A stretch of 64,000 nucleotides of DNA, taken from assembly GCA_029783825.1 (NCBI GenBank), contig JAREIK010003431.1, positions 308,805 to 372,804 of the forward strand, read 5' to 3'. The notes under the pieces are model-generated. The model searched no databases. It was not told the DNA's origin and saw only the letters and a program-made list of their open reading frames with translations. Of the stretch, positions 60,540 to 64,000 are shown in pieces. The translations under genes and the position numbers were made by a program. Every line of letters begins with the position of its first letter. Position 1 is the first letter of the stretch. Origin of the DNA: Sapria himalayana. Lineage: Eukaryota; Streptophyta; Magnoliopsida; Malpighiales; Rafflesiaceae.

Positions 60540-62176
60540 TATTTAACAATAAAGTAGCCAATAGCATATTTTAGGACTATTAGAAATGAATCATTAGAAG
60601 AGATTTTCCATGTTAAATTTATATGTCAAGTCATTAACCTCATAGCATAAGTGAGGATGAAAGTTATTTCCCCTACTTTAGAAAACATATATAACTCACT
60701 AAATTTTTTTTTTGTATGCCTCATATGCAACAAGAGTTTGTAAGTCTTTGTTTGTTTATATGTCTAAAAAAGAAAAAATTTATTATTGCCGATACTAACT
60801 AGGTTACAAAAATTTTATTTATAAAATTCCTAAAAATTTTTTATGATATAACGAACATGTGTTCGTTAGTTTATACTCTTACCGCTTGCATTGCACTCAA
60901 GTGCATATGTAACATTAGTAAAATATTTAGGATGTTTAGAAATGACCTAATATTTAGTGTCATCATTGTTGAGATAAAATTAAATACTTAAAGTACTAGT
61001 CTACCATTTCATTTCTTTATTATCTGACTGTTTAAACTAGGAATACCAACCTGAAAGGTTTATTCATGAGAAATTAACTGAACTATTTATATACTACGAT
61101 AAAAAATATGATGATAGTAGTAGTCTAGCTCCAAGTACGGACATGAATATCATATTTAGATAGAATGACTTTGTCATTCAGTTAGCAAGGAGGAAACGAT
61201 TGGGTGAACAACCGAATAAAGCAAGCTGTTTCGATAATTAAAATATCGATTACTACTCAATCCTATCACATACCAATAATAAAAACCTTAATATTTTACA
61301 ATGGTAGAAATCATATGAGTCCAATTATTCCATATTGTCTAAGATGACATGGAATCTACTAATTCCTTCAGTATCGAGCATAGCATCAGAATCCATTTTT
61401 TCTATTATAGTAAATATAATTTTAGATAGGAGATCAAAATTACGACCAGATATTGTTGAGGCATTAGCATGCATGAAGGATTGAAAGGATTCGAACTTTA
61501 ATATCCAAGATCATGTTACAACTGCAACAAGAGTGGAAGAGTTGGTTGCTGATGATAATTCGTGAAACTTTAATAATGCTTGACGACTGAGATTGAGCCT
61601 ACTATACTGCATACGGTCTACTACTAGTGATACCAATATACGCTAACGAGATTGATCATTTTTGAATTATCTTTGTTTATTTATTTTTGTTATTTGAATT
61701 TGCAGCTTTTATTGTTATTTTATTCTTTATTTATTGAGACACTTATTTACAAAATTTATATTTTATATTTATGAGTCTATCTTCGATGTATTGATTTTTA
61801 TATTTTAATGATTTAATCTTGCTTTATTATTTTATGATTTGTAATTATTTTTAGTTTGTTGTGACTTATGATAGTAATTATGTTTTTTTTATTGTATTAA
61901 TTTAATTAATTAGTTAAATAATTAATTAATTTAGTATTAAAATTTAAATTTTATAATATATAGATTATTTGATATGACTCAATTCCGAAAGAGCCACATT
62001 GGCACAACGTGACTTTACCCAATACAACCCGACAAGTCAGACATGACCCAGCCCAAACTATGTACGAACCAGGCCAGCGAGCCATACCGAGCCGGCACTT
62101 CTCAAGCCGTGATGTGCCCTAGCACAGCACGGTTACTATACCAGGTCGTGCAGAGTACGGCACGAAGACACCTCTA

Positions 62177-63054
62177 CTTGAAATTCAAATGGATGCTTCA
62201 CATATATGTCCTTAAGATCACTGTGAAAAAATATTTTTTTCATGTGTAATTGAAATATCTTAAATCTATGAGATACTATCAACAAAATAAAAATCTATAT
62301 TAATATCATCTTAACTAATAAAAAGAAAATATAATGATAAATTATATCATTTATTTTAAGTAAACTATCTCTCATTAAGTCATAGCTTATCTATCATTTC
62401 ATCTTGGCATGCCTTGACAGTAAACACCAACATATCACCGATGAGGAACCATCTTGAATATCATGGTAATGTCGCAAATAATGTCGCACGTCTCATTGAA
62501 GTAGAGTAAATAGAGTAAATGCATCTCTTCCATCATAATCTAACATCATTGTAGATGAGAGATAATGACGCATAAGAAAACTTGATTATCTTAATATTAT
62601 CAAAAAATAAAAATAAAAAAACATTAAAAAAAAGATAAGTATGATGAAACATATAAACTAGGTGTCAAGTATGACTCTTTTATCTCAATCGAAAAACAAT
62701 CAGGATGTCACGATTAAAGATGTTAGCAACTGAATCATAAGGTTCACATGTAGGCTTATCTCAAATCTCAGAAGATTGGGTATATCTTCATCTCTTAGTA
62801 TAAGCTATAAGTTTTTGGTGATCATATCTCCCAATTTCTAAGTCAACATTAGTCTGTGCATGAGAAAACTCATGAATTATTATATCATCTAAATATGAGT
62901 GAGATTTTACTTTCTGAGAAACTCACATTCTCCAGAATCAACATGAACTATACATGTTGGTAGATATGTTGACTCCATGGGAGGAAAGAGATCATATTAT
63001 ATACCAACAAGTTTACAAAAAAGGTGATGAGACATGTCAAGTTAGTATAGATTG
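62177..63054. other. AT-rich stretch with copia-type flank similarity
   Basis: The part 62800-62940 resembles 7130-7265 (gtgatcatatctcccaattt, ctaagtcaac and gattttactttctgagaaactcac words). An interspersed LTR-type or untranslated retroelement segment is therefore likely. No domain read. Confidence 0.35.
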
Positions 63055-63365
63055 TGTAATGCTAGCACGGCAACAAAAAAAGAGTAGCCGGGCATTGCAT
63101 GATGGCCAGTGGCTTAAATGTTACGTGTTGGGTCATGCAGGGATGGGTTCAACCAAGTTAAAACCTAGCATTCGAATTACCCAAACTAGCATGTTTAGCC
63201 CTGGCCCATAGAAAGGCTTGTTGCCGCTAGCATGTCTACACTAGCAACCTAGCCTACGGGCTAGAGGTAAGTGGTTGCTTAGTTTGCAGTGGCAGCAAGT
63301 CTAGCTATCCAGTCCAAGTCTATAGGACTCCAGGTCCAATCCAGCCTAGGACCACCCAAGCCAAA
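63055..63365. mobile_element. Group A-like GC-rich hAT fragment
   Basis: Moderately GC-rich with ctagcacgg, gggtcatgca and ctagcctacgggctag words. Termini not identified. Confidence 0.35.
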
Positions 63366-63388
63366 TCACATGTGGGTTATAATATGAA

Positions 63389-63392
63389 ATAC

Positions 63393-63442
<50 letters not shown>

Positions 63443-63446
63443 GTAT
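63389..63446. repeat. Perfect 58-bp palindromic microsatellite
   Basis: Four ACAT units, 22 bp of alternating AT, then four ATGT units form an exact inverted repeat without spacer, centred between 63417 and 63418. It can extrude a cruciform. Confidence 0.95.
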
Positions 63447-64000
63447 ATTATTTTATTATTTATATATATTTATGAAATTTGAAAAAATAATAATTTTTTG
63501 TTAAAATTTTTGCAAATGCTAATATTTAAATATAATTACTAATGTATATGTAAATATAAAAAAGAGAACAAAAAATACATTGAAATTCAAAAATGTAAAT
63601 GTAACTATAAAAAATATATAAAAAAAATTATAAAATAAAATACATGTTAGTACGGCACCAACATCATAATGTCAGTTGTTTTGTATGATTTGAATCATCA
63701 AAGCTCAATTTTTGTGTATTTCAACATCTATTTATAGTTCTTTGACAGTATATTGAAAACTTATTTATGCATCTTTCAATCTTTTAAGCACAATAAAGCT
63801 TTAATAATATTTTATTATAGTATGGTCTCCATTATATTATCTGAGAAGATGAAACAAAAATCAAAATCTAAATATTTCGACAACTTATTCTTATTCGATG
63901 AATCTCCCCATCATTTACTCCTACCAAACTCAAAAAATCATAATATTCAAATATAATATTGATATCTACACTTAAAGGCTCACTAAAATTATTATATTTA
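63447..64000. other. AT-rich stretch, nothing recognised
   Basis: No domain, terminal repeat or RNA signature seen. The 67-residue frame at 63753-63956 is unremarkable. Confidence 0.4.

Larger units (their letters stand above)
59173..61500 (+). pseudogene. hAT (RICESLEEPER/BED-type) transposase pseudogene
   Basis: A 105-residue frame (59173-59490) contains ELGKKNMIKLIIMMSLPIKF, then YYNLKKYIINKF and SNIWTSHDNTSYACLTTHYI, matching ELARMIILHDYPLS..., ....L and TTDMWTSNQ..GYM.ITAHFI. After the group D insert, VKFICQVINLIA (about 60620-60650) matches VRCCAHILNLIV. At 61300-61480 the dimerisation domain is clear: ILSKMTWNLLIPSVSSIASE then SIFS and KLRPDIVEALACMKD. The acidic residue expected before MWTS is Asn. 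Stops and shifts abound. RICESLEEPER-like proteins include domesticated nuclear factors, but this copy is plainly dead. Confidence 0.85.
58860..62176 (+). mobile_element. RICESLEEPER-type hAT, copy iv, 5' end missing
   Basis: It is homologous along its length to copy ii (33700-37241). It ends in group A-like GC-rich sequence (61975-62176) with terminus GACACCTCTA about 0.68 kb past the dimerisation domain. It is interrupted by group D copy 2 (59637-60539). The left terminus was not found; homology starts near 58860, just beyond the PMD pseudogene. Confidence 0.65.
45974..64000 (-). other. RFC4 upstream intron, at least 18 kb, no exon seen
   Basis: Starting just upstream of the acceptor of the 45914-45973 exon, I looked on the minus strand for the preceding conserved RFC segments (for example ...GDLRRAITYLQ, ...NALRRTMETYS, and ...FICNYI with SRC). 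None was recognisable up to the window edge. The interval holds copia and chromovirus pol, group A elements, a solo LTR, a PMD pseudogene and a RICESLEEPER-type hAT. The call is an inference from the missing exon. Confidence 0.5.

Noticed and set aside
60235..60567. Glycine-rich 110-residue minus-strand frame
   Set aside because: Product of the C-rich minisatellite in a group D element.

Overview
This is plant nuclear DNA, AT-rich and almost entirely repetitive. The only host gene I can recognise is three short exons on the minus strand that encode the C-terminal collar part of the clamp-loader subunit RFC4. They lie at 45914-45973, 19736-19861 and 19575-19658. All have GT/AG junctions and an open frame across both splices, and their product reads continuously through a conserved RFC4 segment. 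The first two are separated by an intron of about 26 kb. The preceding exon was not found up to 64000, and the following exon was not found down to 1. The whole window therefore seems to lie inside one gene of more than 64 kb, with only 270 coding bases visible. Introns this long and this kind of transposon content fit a seed plant with large introns (for example some monocots), but I cannot name the species.

Everything else is mobile DNA in layers. LTR retrotransposons: decayed minus-strand Ty1/copia pol copies (190-909, 22200-23460, 28950-31900, and integrase scraps near 5600, 43500 and 46700); one Ty3/gypsy chromovirus with a chromodomain (47003-52070, 5' end missing); an inverted pair of 0.58-kb solo copia-type LTRs (35652-36231, 52319-52907); and a non-coding TRIM-like array with three LTRs (12272-16258).

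DNA transposons: at least four hAT groups, recognised by 8-bp target duplications and terminal inverted repeats. Group A is 0.4-0.8 kb and very GC-rich, full of GGCACGGCAC-like palindromes, with ends TAGAGGTGTCAA. Group B is 0.65-0.8 kb with GAGCTC arrays. Group D is 0.8-0.9 kb with ends like CTAAGAAGCACGG. Two transposase-bearing fossil lineages are present: a DUF659-type element at 23759-28486, whose termini match group B, and RICESLEEPER-type copies (3480-4480, 32496-37241, 40480-42371, 58860-62176). Three of the latter end in group-A termini, so they are the likely source of transposase for group A. A plant-mobile-domain (PMD) pseudogene with a proline-rich repeat lies at 56040-58740.

Insertion order is readable at several places. 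Group A and B elements sit inside the TRIM array, whose two internal regions serve as each other's empty sites. Group A elements sit inside the chromovirus, inside a RICESLEEPER-type hAT and inside each other. Group D elements sit inside both hAT lineages. No bacterial, organellar, CRISPR, rRNA or tRNA feature was seen.
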